The notes under the pieces were generated by a model. It saw nothing but the letters and a program-made list of their open reading frames with translations. It was not told where the DNA came from and did no database searches. The translations under genes were made by a program, and so were the position numbers. From Bacillota bacterium (GTDB taxonomy: Bacteria > Bacillota > Clostridia > Oscillospirales > Ruminococcaceae), in NCBI GenBank assembly GCA_023439835.1, contig JAEXUW010000020.1, forward strand, positions 124,001-188,000: a DNA stretch of 64,000 nt, given 5' to 3'. Below are positions 34,101 to 42,001 of the stretch, one piece after another; the stretch's first letter is position 1, and the number at the start of each line of letters is the position of its first letter.

Positions 34101-36945
34101 CTCCTGTTTTGCAAAGAGCTATTGTGCGTTCACCGATAAGCTTCAGTTCGTTACTCTCAAAAAGAGCTTTGGGCATAAAGTCAATTTCGGATAATTCTAT
34201 GAGCATTTCAGAAAACGCTTTGAGCTCTGTATATGTACTCGGGAATTCGGTCTGAACTTTCTTGCATAGAATATCAGCGTATTGTTTTATCTGAAGTAAC
34301 AAGCTTTGATACTTTTCAATTTGGTCAAAAATCTCAGATTTTATTCCCTGCGAATAGTTGGCGTTAGAAAACTCCGAAAGTGGGTGTGTGGGAATATCGC
34401 CGCAAATTGACATAGCCGTTTCCATTTTACTGGTTAAGCCACACCATTCACCGTATTTTTCGGGGGTGAGCTTTTCAATGTCATTTCTGTTGAAAGAAAC
34501 AAGCCCGGAATAATCACGAAACTTTTCGGCCATTGAAACCGCCTGATATAAAGAGAAACCGAAAGTTCTCTTCTTGTGAAGCTTTCCAACAAGCTCATTA
34601 AGCTCCATTCTTGCTGAAAGAAGTTTGTCAGCAAGCTTTTCATACTCCTCTGGCGGTTTGATTTTACCTAAATTAATTGTTTTTTCAAGCTGGCACAATA
34701 CGTCTTTCTTTTTAGCCTTGTTTGAGTGAAGCTCAAGGCAGAAAGGTGAAAGCCCAACAGCATCAAGACGCTTTTGAACAACCGAAAGTGCCGCCATTTT
34801 ATCGGCGATGAAAAGAACGCTTTTGCCGTTATATAAGGCATTTGAAATCATATTTGTAATCGTCTGGGATTTTCCTGTTCCGGGCGGCCCGTGAAGAACA
34901 AAGCTGTTACCTTCAGCTGCGGCATGTATAGCAATAAGCTGTGATGAATCAGAGCTGACAGGAAGCGCAGTTTTAAGTGGCAGAACATTTATATCAAGCT
35001 GTTCCGGCTCGAGAAAGTCATTCTCCTGCTCCCAAGTCATATGCCCTGAAATTAAGCTTGAAACAATTTTGTTTCTTCTTAGATCCTCCGCTCGGTTTCT
35101 TATGTCATTCCACATAATAAACTGGCTGAATGAGAATATGCCGATAACTGCCGATTCGCATACATCCCAGTACGGCTTGCTCATAACAGCTTGTCTGATT
35201 ATTCCGAAAACATTGCTAATATCAACACCATGCTCGTCAAGCGGAAGGGGATCAAGCCCACCGATTGTTATGCCGTAATTAACCCTTAGCATTTCTAGGA
35301 GTGTGATGTTCATTTGAGGCTCCTCATCACGCATTCTGATGACATAGCCTTTGAGAGCGGATTTTCTTATAATATCAACAGGAATAAGTACAATTGGCGC
35401 ATATCTATCCTTTTCGCTGTGCTCATTTTCACGCCACTTTAGAAAGCCAAGAGCGAGAAACAAGGTGTTTGCACCGTTATTTTCCATTGCTGTTCTTGCG
35501 GTTCTGAAAAGATTGATTATTGACAGTGAGGTTGTTTCGTCATCAAGGCAGGTTCTGATTCTTTTGCTTTTAAATTCGCTTTTTATCAGTTCGGAATATA
35601 GGCTTTTTCCCGTATCAGCTTCAAAAAGGCTTCCGCTTCTTACCGTATTCTCCATTTCAGCGGGACGTCCCGAGAGATGAAAATCTTCACCACAGGATAA
35701 AGCATCCTCAAGCTCGCTTAATGAATCTGTCAAAAGCTGAAGAGAGTTTTTAGTTACTCTGAAATTTAAAAGAGGATTTCTAAGGCTTAAATCAAGAAGC
35801 TTTCTTTCCCAAACCTGCTGTTTTGTCGCATTAACACTCTCAACCTCCTGAAGCTTTTCGGTTACAACAAGCTCGGGCGGTGCTTTAAATCCGACTGTTT
35901 CTAATTTGAAAAAGCTATCTGAAATCATCTCGCCGTTTTCATTGTTTCTTAAAACTGGAAGCGGACGAATTTTTCCTATTCTGCTTCTTTTTATATCAAG
36001 AAAATATTGAAAGCTGTCCTTTTCTCTTAATCCTCGTTCAGCGGCTTCACAAGCACTTTCGAAATCCATGCCTGAGCCTTTGCATAATGCCGTTGCTTCA
36101 ACAAGACATATTTCGTTTATTCCTTTCGCTGCTCTTTTGAGAAGAAGCGTGGGATCGTCCTGAACACATTCCGGAAAGCTCGAGTCGATAAGCCATACTG
36201 CCGGGAAGATATGACCATCTAAAAAAACAAGAATAGTGTTAAGTCTGACAAATTCAAGGCATGATGCGAAAAGAAGTGTCATATCCATACAGGTTCCAAG
36301 CTTTTGGGAAATAACCGTCTCACAGAGTCTTATTCGCTGACCGATTTCCTCAAAGCTTGCCGGTGGCAAACAGTATGAAATGCTTTCTTTTGATATAGCG
36401 GCAAAAATCGCGGCGATTTGAGTAAGAACCGTATTTGGATTGTTAGACTGGTATCCGGTGAATGCGGGCGAACCTGTCCACTTATTTAGATATTCACTTG
36501 CATTTTTAATAATTTGTGCAATGCAGGGACTTCCCGGTGTGACAAAAGCGGCGGTAATTTCCGGCATATAAAGCGATCCACTCCACTGATCAAAGGCGAG
36601 AACAGGGATTTCAACAGATTTTTCAGAAATGACTTCTCCACCGCATTCAGCTGTAATATGTATCAGCCCTGTAAAGCCTTCTGAAAAACCGAAGAGCAAA
36701 GACGGCGATACAGGAATATCTGTATCTGAAACGATATATTCGCTTTGTGCGGGAACAATGCTTATATTTTTTGTTAGTGGCTTTGAAAATTCAGGGTCGG
36801 TTGTTATAGTGAGCGAAATGTTACTCAAATCCTCATTTGTGGTGTTGCTGACTTTAAGCTCACGAATTATCGGAACATGATTTTGCGAAAGCGCAAAATT
36901 CACAGCAGATGAGGATGCCACGCTGATTATCAATTTATTGTCCAT
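31132..36945 (-). CDS. Giant DUF4011/DUF3320 SF1 helicase with Vsr-like nuclease and transglutaminase-like region
   Basis: The 1937-residue protein appears multidomain. Residues 1-120 look like an all-beta domain. Residues about 170-260 carry a transglutaminase-like Cys/His/Asp set (QKLGTCMDMTLLFASC with Cys219, His245 in LDGHIFPAVW, Asp254). DUF4011 is marked by RKLLDLSLRNPLLNFR (381-396). The SF1 helicase has Walker A LHGPPGTGKSQT (about 684-695), then FDLVIFDEASQLP, VVGDPKQLPPTSFF, QGDERDVILFSVGYG and LNVAVSRARYEM. An insert of about 500 residues between motifs I and II is helical. Near the C-terminus, LRSLGYKAV-GCSGFKLDIGVVNP-LICDGNNY-DRNILRE-LGWIIHHVWS matches the Vsr/MTES_1575 endonuclease fold, and the last 60 residues match DUF3320. 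The domain set suggests nucleic-acid-targeting defence or repair. It stands alone, with no partner genes. Confidence 0.9.
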   Translation of the reverse strand: MDNKLIISVASSSAVNFALSQNHVPIIRELKVSNTTNEDLSNISLTITTDPEFSKPLTKNISIVPAQSEYIVSDTDIPVSPSLLFGFSEGFTGLIHITAECGGEVISEKSVEIPVLAFDQWSGSLYMPEITAAFVTPGSPCIAQIIKNASEYLNKWTGSPAFTGYQSNNPNTVLTQIAAIFAAISKESISYCLPPASFEEIGQRIRLCETVISQKLGTCMDMTLLFASCLEFVRLNTILVFLDGHIFPAVWLIDSSFPECVQDDPTLLLKRAAKGINEICLVEATALCKGSGMDFESACEAAERGLREKDSFQYFLDIKRSRIGKIRPLPVLRNNENGEMISDSFFKLETVGFKAPPELVVTEKLQEVESVNATKQQVWERKLLDLSLRNPLLNFRVTKNSLQLLTDSLSELEDALSCGEDFHLSGRPAEMENTVRSGSLFEADTGKSLYSELIKSEFKSKRIRTCLDDETTSLSIINLFRTARTAMENNGANTLFLALGFLKWRENEHSEKDRYAPIVLIPVDIIRKSALKGYVIRMRDEEPQMNITLLEMLRVNYGITIGGLDPLPLDEHGVDISNVFGIIRQAVMSKPYWDVCESAVIGIFSFSQFIMWNDIRNRAEDLRRNKIVSSLISGHMTWEQENDFLEPEQLDINVLPLKTALPVSSDSSQLIAIHAAAEGNSFVLHGPPGTGKSQTITNMISNALYNGKSVLFIADKMAALSVVQKRLDAVGLSPFCLELHSNKAKKKDVLCQLEKTINLGKIKPPEEYEKLADKLLSARMELNELVGKLHKKRTFGFSLYQAVSMAEKFRDYSGLVSFNRNDIEKLTPEKYGEWCGLTSKMETAMSICGDIPTHPLSEFSNANYSQGIKSEIFDQIEKYQSLLLQIKQYADILCKKVQTEFPSTYTELKAFSEMLIELSEIDFMPKALFESNELKLIGERTIALCKTGVQRDEAEKQIAELFVADALSLNAAQLLSQWRQAQASWFLPKMLDSGKIHKTLKSIFKNPQSYDKSKAPAYLELICQYQEKNNAVIAQSNYYSALFGVIWNGGKPDWTKISFLYQKAVGIREKLALLKEISPGLAKENISNILSDTSQFKAEYSQTISELNRSLIEANKLEASLAELTCADFSKLKGLSHWIFSMSEKLSAWANALDKLRDWSSFVAIRDEMINGGLTSLIDSINSGSVTAETLSPVFFRGLSQACALYVTETDPSLSSFNGIMFEKIITTYKDMINKFRDLTKQELAARLSAKLPTASAGVSGSSEIGILQRAIKSGGRMLSIRKLFDSIPNLLRRTSPCMLMSPISVAQYIDPSFPNFDLVIFDEASQLPTCRAVGAIARGDNLVVVGDPKQLPPTSFFTMNQTDEENFETEDLESILDDCLALSMPQKHLLWHYRSRHESLISFSNSQYYENKLFTFPSPNDLQSKVKLVQIEGCYDRGKTKQNKAEATAVINEIERRLDNEELRKMSVGVVTFSQVQQSLIEDMLDAKFRERPELEEIMNAMYEPIFVKNLENVQGDERDVILFSVGYGPDKDGNVTLNFGPLNRDGGWKRLNVAVSRARYEMIVFSVLRPEQIDLSRTRSEGVAGLKAFMEFASRGKQPADTLKSIGSNDGFVQLVAEKLRSLGYKAVTGVGCSGFKLDIGVVNPRNHEEYLIGLICDGNNYNTPGTAHDRNILRESVLSSLGWIIHHVWSLDWWDNPDKELSRIVESIDNALSNHNSSIKVKAPVINERKETSYNSYEVMNEEAYEAKKYKVAKLEPVSPSGSPDLFADAKNRVLIKKQIEQIITEEAPVSKDIIQKRVLSAWGITRSGARIDRVFNEILGLVKSITTSYGETVFYFGSKQPEITDAFRIPTDDNDTKRSFADIEPHEIAGAVKYVLDNQLSLTPDDLAKEVAKLFGYSKCTASMREYIDKGTSIASESGIITATPDRIVLNNS

Positions 36946-37070
36946 AAAATCTCCCCATTCAGTAAATATAATTTTTTGACAAAGATTATATCATATATTG
37001 TTAGTTTTAGTATAACATATTCATCATACTATTACCATACTTTTTTGTATTTTGTCTAAACATTTACTCA

Positions 37071-37099
37071 TTGACAAAAGGAAAATAAACTAGTAAAAT
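37071..37099 (+). promoter_or_regulatory. Promoter of the lipoprotein gene
   Basis: TTGACA (37071-37076) and TAAAAT (37094-37099) are separated by 17 bp. Confidence 0.75.
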
Positions 37100-37126
37100 A
37101 TGTTAAGATAATTCTTTAATGGGGTG

Positions 37127-37765
37127 ATGAAAATAAAGGCATTTAATGGCGTTATAATTATAGTGTTTCTTTGCGCATTATTTTCAGGATGTGATAGAAA
37201 AGCCGGAAAGACTGATGAAACTGCTTTTGTAATTCAAAGTCAAACGGCTATTGAAAGTCAGAGTGATAATGATTATGATACAGATTCACTACATAGCTTT
37301 GAGAAAGTAATTTCATTGACTAATGATTATATGTCAATGTTTAGAACTGAATATACAACGGATGCTTTAGACGGTGAAAATCTTCGCATTATTATTGAAC
37401 AGGCTGATTTAGATGTTCAAAGTACTGAAGGCAGCACTTACAACATATATAAAAAGCCCGATGGCGATATAATTAGAGCATGTCTTGTTGTTTATGGCGA
37501 AACCGGAAAGAGCATAACAAATTTCTATGAAATCAAAGAAAATATGTATGTGATAAGCAAACTTACAACTTATTACAGCAGCGGCATAATGACAGCCGGC
37601 TTTCAAGATGCTTTGAATTATACAATTGAAGAGTGTTTTTTTGACGGAACGAATTTTTACATAATCGACAGAATTTCAGAGAAGCTTATTCCTTCTTCAG
37701 ATAAGAGAGAATCTGATTTATTGATAATCGATATGCTTAAAAATAACTCCAGCGATATTCAGTAG
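37127..37765 (+). CDS. Putative lipoprotein of unknown function
   Basis: The protein of about 212 residues has a lipoprotein signal peptide (FNGVIIIVFLCALFSGC, lipobox LFSGC with the acylated Cys near residue 22). An acidic linker and a beta-rich domain of about 150 residues follow (ADLDVQSTEGSTYNIYKKPDGDIIRACLVVYGE, then ENMYVISKLTTYYSSG). It would be lipidated by Lgt at 11.2 kb and face outward. I do not recognise a family. GTG 37124 and ATG 37127 are both possible starts. It has its own sigma-A-type promoter and is followed by an independently promoted degV. Confidence 0.7.
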   Translation: MKIKAFNGVIIIVFLCALFSGCDRKAGKTDETAFVIQSQTAIESQSDNDYDTDSLHSFEKVISLTNDYMSMFRTEYTTDALDGENLRIIIEQADLDVQSTEGSTYNIYKKPDGDIIRACLVVYGETGKSITNFYEIKENMYVISKLTTYYSSGIMTAGFQDALNYTIEECFFDGTNFYIIDRISEKLIPSSDKRESDLLIIDMLKNNSSDIQ

Positions 37766-37804
37766 CATTATAATACAATTTTTTATAACATTTATAAAAA
37801 ATAT

Positions 37805-37833
37805 TTGTATTTCTTTGCGGTATATGATATAAT
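37805..37833 (+). promoter_or_regulatory. Promoter of degV
   Basis: TTGTAT (37805-37810) and TATAAT (37828-37833) have a 17-bp spacer. Confidence 0.7.
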
Positions 37834-37865
37834 TAAGTGGTATATTAAAAACTGCGGAGTGTGAT

Positions 37866-38738
37866 ATGATGAATAATAAGGATTATGTTTTTTTATCGGA
37901 TACTACATGTGACTTGCCTGACGATGTTATTAAAGAGCTTGGAATTACTTGCCTTCCTCTTGCCTATGAGGTTGACGGAGTAGTTTATGGCGATGATAAA
38001 ACTCTTAGCGTAAAGGAGTTTTATGCAAAAATGAGAGCCGGCTCAAGCACAAAAACCTCACAGATTGCTCCCGATACATTTGAAGAAATGTTTATCAGAA
38101 CAATTGAAAGTGGGAAAGATGTTTTATATATAGGTTTCTCATCAGGACTTAGCGGTACCCTCAACAGTGCGAGAGTTGCCGAGGGCTTTGTCAAAGAAAA
38201 GTACCCCGATGCGAAAATCAGAATTGTTGACAGCCTTTGTGCTTCAACAGGGGAGGGGCTTTTAGTTTATCATGCGGCAATGATGAAGAAGGAAGGCAAG
38301 TCGCTTGACGAGGTTGCCGACTGGGTGGAAGAAAACAAGCTTCATCTGTGCCATCTTTTTACAGTTGATGACCTTATGTTTCTCCACAGAGGGGGGCGTG
38401 TTTCAAAAACCTCTGCTATTGCCGGTTCTATACTTGGAATAAAACCAGTCCTCCACGTTGACAATGACGGTCATCTAATACCGCTTTCAAAGGTCAGGGG
38501 GCGAAAGCAATCCCTTAACTGGCTTGTTGATAAAATGGGTGAGCGTATTGGGAAGTGGGACAATAAAGTTTTTGCGATATGCCATGGTGACTGTATTGAC
38601 GATGCTGAATATGTCGCTAGACTTGTAAAGGTAAGATATGGTATCAAAAAGTGTATTATCAGCTATACAGGAACAGTAATCGGCGCACATTCAGGCCCGG
38701 GAACAATGGCTTTATTTTTCCTTGGTGATTATCGTTAA
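37866..38738 (+). CDS. DegV family fatty-acid-binding protein
   Basis: DegV (FakB-type) proteins bind a fatty acid and present it to the kinase FakA for phospholipid synthesis. The 290-residue protein has the N-terminal FLSDTTCDLPDDVIKELGI, the acyl-binding motif RAGSSTKTSQIAPDTFEEMF (about residues 57-76), GFSSGLSGTLNSAR and HRGGRVSKTSA. ATG at 37866 or 37869 follows GGAG. Promoter and terminator flank the gene closely, so it is monocistronic. No fakA is in the window. Ligand preference cannot be read from the sequence. Confidence 0.93.
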   Translation: MMNNKDYVFLSDTTCDLPDDVIKELGITCLPLAYEVDGVVYGDDKTLSVKEFYAKMRAGSSTKTSQIAPDTFEEMFIRTIESGKDVLYIGFSSGLSGTLNSARVAEGFVKEKYPDAKIRIVDSLCASTGEGLLVYHAAMMKKEGKSLDEVADWVEENKLHLCHLFTVDDLMFLHRGGRVSKTSAIAGSILGIKPVLHVDNDGHLIPLSKVRGRKQSLNWLVDKMGERIGKWDNKVFAICHGDCIDDAEYVARLVKVRYGIKKCIISYTGTVIGAHSGPGTMALFFLGDYR

Positions 38739-38743
38739 ATTTC

Positions 38744-38770
38744 AGGGCGGAAAACAATCCGCCCTTTTAA
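38744..38770 (+). terminator. Intrinsic terminator after degV
   Basis: AGGGCGGA (38744-38751) pairs with TCCGCCCT (38758-38765), followed by TTTTAATTT. Confidence 0.85.
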
Positions 38771-38793
38771 TTTGAATAAAGGCTGGGTGCAAT

Positions 38794-39804
38794 ATGTTTG
38801 ACAGAAAAGAAGATAATATGAGCTTTGAAAGCGAAATTAGCATTGACGATGAACTCCAGAATGAAAAAAAAATAAATATGAAGCGGTCGGCAATGACGGC
38901 GGGATTAGTAGTGCTGTCATTTGCGTTGATGATAGAGATAATTGTTTTTATATTATTGAAGATTAATGAAAAGACACCTTTTCTAAATGAGCTTTCTGCG
39001 TTATACGGCGCGGATATGATAAAATGGATATTTAACGACACTGTTCAGCTTCTTGCGTTTGTCATATCGGCATTTCTTATATCGAGATTTTTTTATTTTA
39101 AAACACTTTCACTATTTAAAAATAAGCCTGTTAAGCTTCGTGAAAATCTATACATTGCTCCGGTCGGGCTTGGCTTTGGGTTTATAGCTGTCCTTTTGAC
39201 AAATATCATCATAAACTTAGTTGAAAAGAAAGGCGTTTTAATTCCCACCGGTAATATCACGATATCCGATAAGAGCCTGCCCACTTTAATTGTATCAGGC
39301 TTTGCGATATGTATTTTCGCACCGGTTTTTGAGGAGTTTATATTCAGAGGGTGCCTTTTAAATATTCTCAAGCCGTTTGGAAGCTGGTTATCGATAATAT
39401 TTTCCGCACTGTGCTTTTCTCTTCTTCATGGGAATGTCGGGCAGGGAGTGGGAACCTTCGTTTTCGGCATTTTTCTTGGAATAGCCGCACTTAAAACACG
39501 TTCAGTTTATTTAAGTATAGCAATGCACATCTTAAATAACGCAATAGCATTTGTTTCTATGATGCTAAGTAGCTTTTATAAGGAAAGCCCTCTCGTCGGT
39601 TTATTAGGAGTATTAATTATTGCAATAGTATTTTATGCTGTCATTATGTTTACTCTTAGGTTAGAAAGGCTTAAATTTAAAGAGGTTTCTGACGTTAAAA
39701 GGATAAAGCGAATCATATACTTATTTCTCAGCCCCGCTGTAATACTATATTGCCTGTATTGCCTGTATGCTATTTTAAGTGGGATTGTTATAACTACTTC
39801 ATAA
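38794..39804 (+). CDS. CPBP family intramembrane glutamic endopeptidase (first copy)
   Basis: The protein of about 336 residues is a polytopic membrane protein with the Abi/CPBP core. The paired glutamates are in FEEFIFRGCLL (about residues 180-190), the second motif is FSLLHGNVGQG, and the third is the His/Asn of AMHILNNAIAF. These residues form the active site of Rce1-like intramembrane proteases. A cytosolic N-terminus of about 35 acidic residues precedes helix 1. In bacteria such proteins serve in bacteriocin immunity, peptide processing or surface-protein maturation; the substrate is unknown here. ATG at 38794 and ATG at 38818 are both possible. A paralogue follows. Confidence 0.9.
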   Translation: MFDRKEDNMSFESEISIDDELQNEKKINMKRSAMTAGLVVLSFALMIEIIVFILLKINEKTPFLNELSALYGADMIKWIFNDTVQLLAFVISAFLISRFFYFKTLSLFKNKPVKLRENLYIAPVGLGFGFIAVLLTNIIINLVEKKGVLIPTGNITISDKSLPTLIVSGFAICIFAPVFEEFIFRGCLLNILKPFGSWLSIIFSALCFSLLHGNVGQGVGTFVFGIFLGIAALKTRSVYLSIAMHILNNAIAFVSMMLSSFYKESPLVGLLGVLIIAIVFYAVIMFTLRLERLKFKEVSDVKRIKRIIYLFLSPAVILYCLYCLYAILSGIVITTS

Positions 39805-39877
39805 AAAATGTTAATTTATGTTGCTTTATTTAAGAAAATGTGATATTATACTAATATACTAATTTTGAGGTGACATA

Positions 39878-40909
39878 ATGGATAATTTTATTCGTGAAGA
39901 TAGTGATGAATATTCATCGGAATTAACCAATGAATTAATTACATCAGAGGAAGAGAAAACCAAGAATATTTCTTTAGTAAATGAAACGAAGAAACTTCAG
40001 CGTGTGGCATCAACAATCGGTGTTATGTTAATTCTGTTAGTTTCTGGTTTGCCGGCACTTAGAAGTTATTTATTCAATTTAATTGACGTCTTTTTCCATT
40101 TACGTTACGGTAGTATTCAATTATCTGTCTATATTTCAAGTTATGTTTGTTTATTGGCGTCCTATCCGCTGATAATATATTTATCGACTTTACTGTATGA
40201 GTACAAACCATTGGCAATATTAAAAGTAAAACCCAAAAACGCTTCTTATAATTATCTAATGGGTGTTTTTTGTCTATCGATAAGCGCTCTGCTTATAATT
40301 TTCACAAGTTTTTTTAATGAGGATAATGAATACGGTTATTATTTAAAAAATATAGTTTCAATTTTTGACGACAAAAAGTATTTTGTTATAATGGCTATAG
40401 TTTTATGTGTGATAGCACCATTTTTAGAGGAGTATTTATTTAGAGGCTGTTTTATTAAAATGTTAATGCCATTCGGTGAAGTATTTGCAGTGGTTTTTTC
40501 AGCTTTATCCTTTGGGCTTTTACATTCAAATTATAATCAAAAAATTGCAGGTTTTATTCTAGGATTCTTTTTAGGCATTTATTATATAAAATCACAATCT
40601 ATATATCCATGTGTAATTATTCACGGTCTCTTCAATTTTCTTTCACTAGGCTCAGCAATAATTAATGTTCATGGCGGAATAAAGTTTTTAATTTTTATAG
40701 GCGCGGTTGCTTTTATGATGATTTTTGCTTTTTCTATTGATTCTCCTTTTAGAATTAGTACTTATGAAAATAATCATCTTCCCTTAAAAACTAAGTTTAT
40801 TAAGTTATATTTAAATGGTTTCATAATCGTTATTATTGTTTACGCAATAGTTATAAGAGCAATTGATTTTTTGATTTATTTAAGAAGCTATAGATACTAT
40901 AAATATTAA
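39878..40909 (+). CDS. CPBP family intramembrane glutamic endopeptidase (second copy)
   Basis: The 343-residue paralogue of the preceding gene has the same layout: an acidic cytosolic N-terminus of about 45 residues, the motif LEEYLFRGCFIK (about residues 186-197), then FGLLHSNYNQK and the His/Asn of IIHGLFNFLS. The two share core motifs but differ strongly elsewhere and in base composition (this copy is more AT-rich), so the duplication is old or one copy was acquired. ATG at 39878 follows TTGAGGTG. A terminator follows before the Pho regulon. Confidence 0.9.
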   Translation: MDNFIREDSDEYSSELTNELITSEEEKTKNISLVNETKKLQRVASTIGVMLILLVSGLPALRSYLFNLIDVFFHLRYGSIQLSVYISSYVCLLASYPLIIYLSTLLYEYKPLAILKVKPKNASYNYLMGVFCLSISALLIIFTSFFNEDNEYGYYLKNIVSIFDDKKYFVIMAIVLCVIAPFLEEYLFRGCFIKMLMPFGEVFAVVFSALSFGLLHSNYNQKIAGFILGFFLGIYYIKSQSIYPCVIIHGLFNFLSLGSAIINVHGGIKFLIFIGAVAFMMIFAFSIDSPFRISTYENNHLPLKTKFIKLYLNGFIIVIIVYAIVIRAIDFLIYLRSYRYYKY

Positions 40910-40914
40910 TATTT

Positions 40915-40946
40915 AAAGCCGCTCGAAAGGGCGGTTTTTGTTTTTA
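40915..40946 (+). terminator. Intrinsic terminator after the CPBP genes
   Basis: AGCCGC-TCGAAAG-GGCGGT forms a short GC-rich stem followed by TTTTTGTTTTT (40918-40945). Confidence 0.75.
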
Positions 40947-40994
40947 CACAGACTTTACACAAGACAGCTTGCTGCTTTACAAAATAATTTTACA
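40943..40994 (+). promoter_or_regulatory. PHO box (repeated TTTACA) upstream of pstS
   Basis: TTTACA hexamers start at 40943, 40954, 40976 and 40989. The first three are on an exact 11-bp helical register (0, 11, 33), the arrangement bound by PhoB/PhoP dimers. They lie 30-80 bp before pstS, and the regulator gene is in the same cluster. Confidence 0.8.
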
Positions 40995-41023
40995 ATACAA
41001 TCATAACAGAAAGGAATGATTGT

Positions 41024-41881
41024 ATGAAATTAAAGAAAATATTAATGGCTGCACTAGCATTAACAGTTGCAGCGGCTTCAATGGTAGGCTGTACAAAAAA
41101 AGAAAGTGAAAACATCACAGTAATCTCCCGCGAGGAGGGTTCAGGAACAAGAGGTGCTTTCGTTGAGCTGTTGAAGATTGAGGAAAAGGACGAAAACGGA
41201 AACAAGGTTGACAGAACAATCTTAGAAGCAGTAATTGCACAAGGCACAGACGTTGTACTTACACAGGTTTCAAACAATAAAAATGCAATCGGCTACATAT
41301 CACTCGGTTCAGTTAAGGATTCAATCAAGGTTCTCAAAATAAACGGTGTTGATGCTACTGCTGAAAACGTTAAAAACGGAACATATCCTGTTGCTAGACC
41401 ATTCAATATTGCAACAAAAGGTGATGTTTCAGAGGTTGCTCAGGATTTTATCGACTTCATAATGAGCAAAGAGGGTCAGGCTGTTGTAGGAAAGAGCTAT
41501 ATCTCTATTGACGATAATGCACCCGCTTATTCAGGAACAAAGCCTTCAGGAAAAGTTGTTGTTGCTGGTTCATCTTCAGTAACACCAGTAATGGAAAAGC
41601 TTAAAGAAGCATATGCTGCTGTTAACCCGAATGCAGAAATTGAAGTTCAGATGAGTGATTCAACTGCTGGTATGCAGGCTGCAATAGACGGCATCTGCGA
41701 TATCGGAATGGCTTCAAGAGAGCTTAAGGACAGCGAAAAGGAAAAGCTAAATGGACTTGCAATCGCACTTGATGGCATTGCTGTAATTGTAAATAAGGAA
41801 AACTCTCTTTCAGACATCTCAAGTGAGAATGTTAAGAAAATCTATATCGGCGAAATCAAGAGCTGGTCTGACCTTAAGTAA
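41024..41881 (+). CDS. pstS: Phosphate ABC transporter substrate-binding lipoprotein
   Basis: The 285-residue lipoprotein has a signal peptide and lipobox (MVGCTKK, Cys about residue 23). The phosphate-binding segments are REEGSGTRGAF (about 36-46), GSSSVTPVMEKLKEAY (about 184-199) and DIGMASRELKDSE. It captures inorganic phosphate at the outer membrane face and delivers it to PstCA. It is the first gene of pstSCAB-phoU-phoB-phoR, with AAAGGA before the ATG and a PHO box upstream. A long hairpin after its stop probably lets it be made in excess of the permease. Confidence 0.97.
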   Translation: MKLKKILMAALALTVAAASMVGCTKKESENITVISREEGSGTRGAFVELLKIEEKDENGNKVDRTILEAVIAQGTDVVLTQVSNNKNAIGYISLGSVKDSIKVLKINGVDATAENVKNGTYPVARPFNIATKGDVSEVAQDFIDFIMSKEGQAVVGKSYISIDDNAPAYSGTKPSGKVVVAGSSSVTPVMEKLKEAYAAVNPNAEIEVQMSDSTAGMQAAIDGICDIGMASRELKDSEKEKLNGLAIALDGIAVIVNKENSLSDISSENVKKIYIGEIKSWSDLK

Positions 41882-41893
41882 TCTACATTAAAA

Positions 41894-41936
41894 TAGACTT
41901 TCAGCCCGAGGCTTTATGGCTCGGGCTATAAGTCTA
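41894..41936 (+). terminator. Intercistronic hairpin between pstS and pstC
   Basis: Outer stem TAGACTT/AAGTCTA (41894-41900 with 41930-41936) and inner stem AGCCCGAG/CTCGGGCT (41903-41910 with 41920-41927). No T-run follows, so it is better read as an attenuating or mRNA-stabilising hairpin than as a full terminator. Confidence 0.7.
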
Positions 41937-42001
41937 CAGTATGAATTGTAAAATCTAATGTATATTGCTATCCTAAGATATAAACCGAAGGACGGTATTT
42001 T

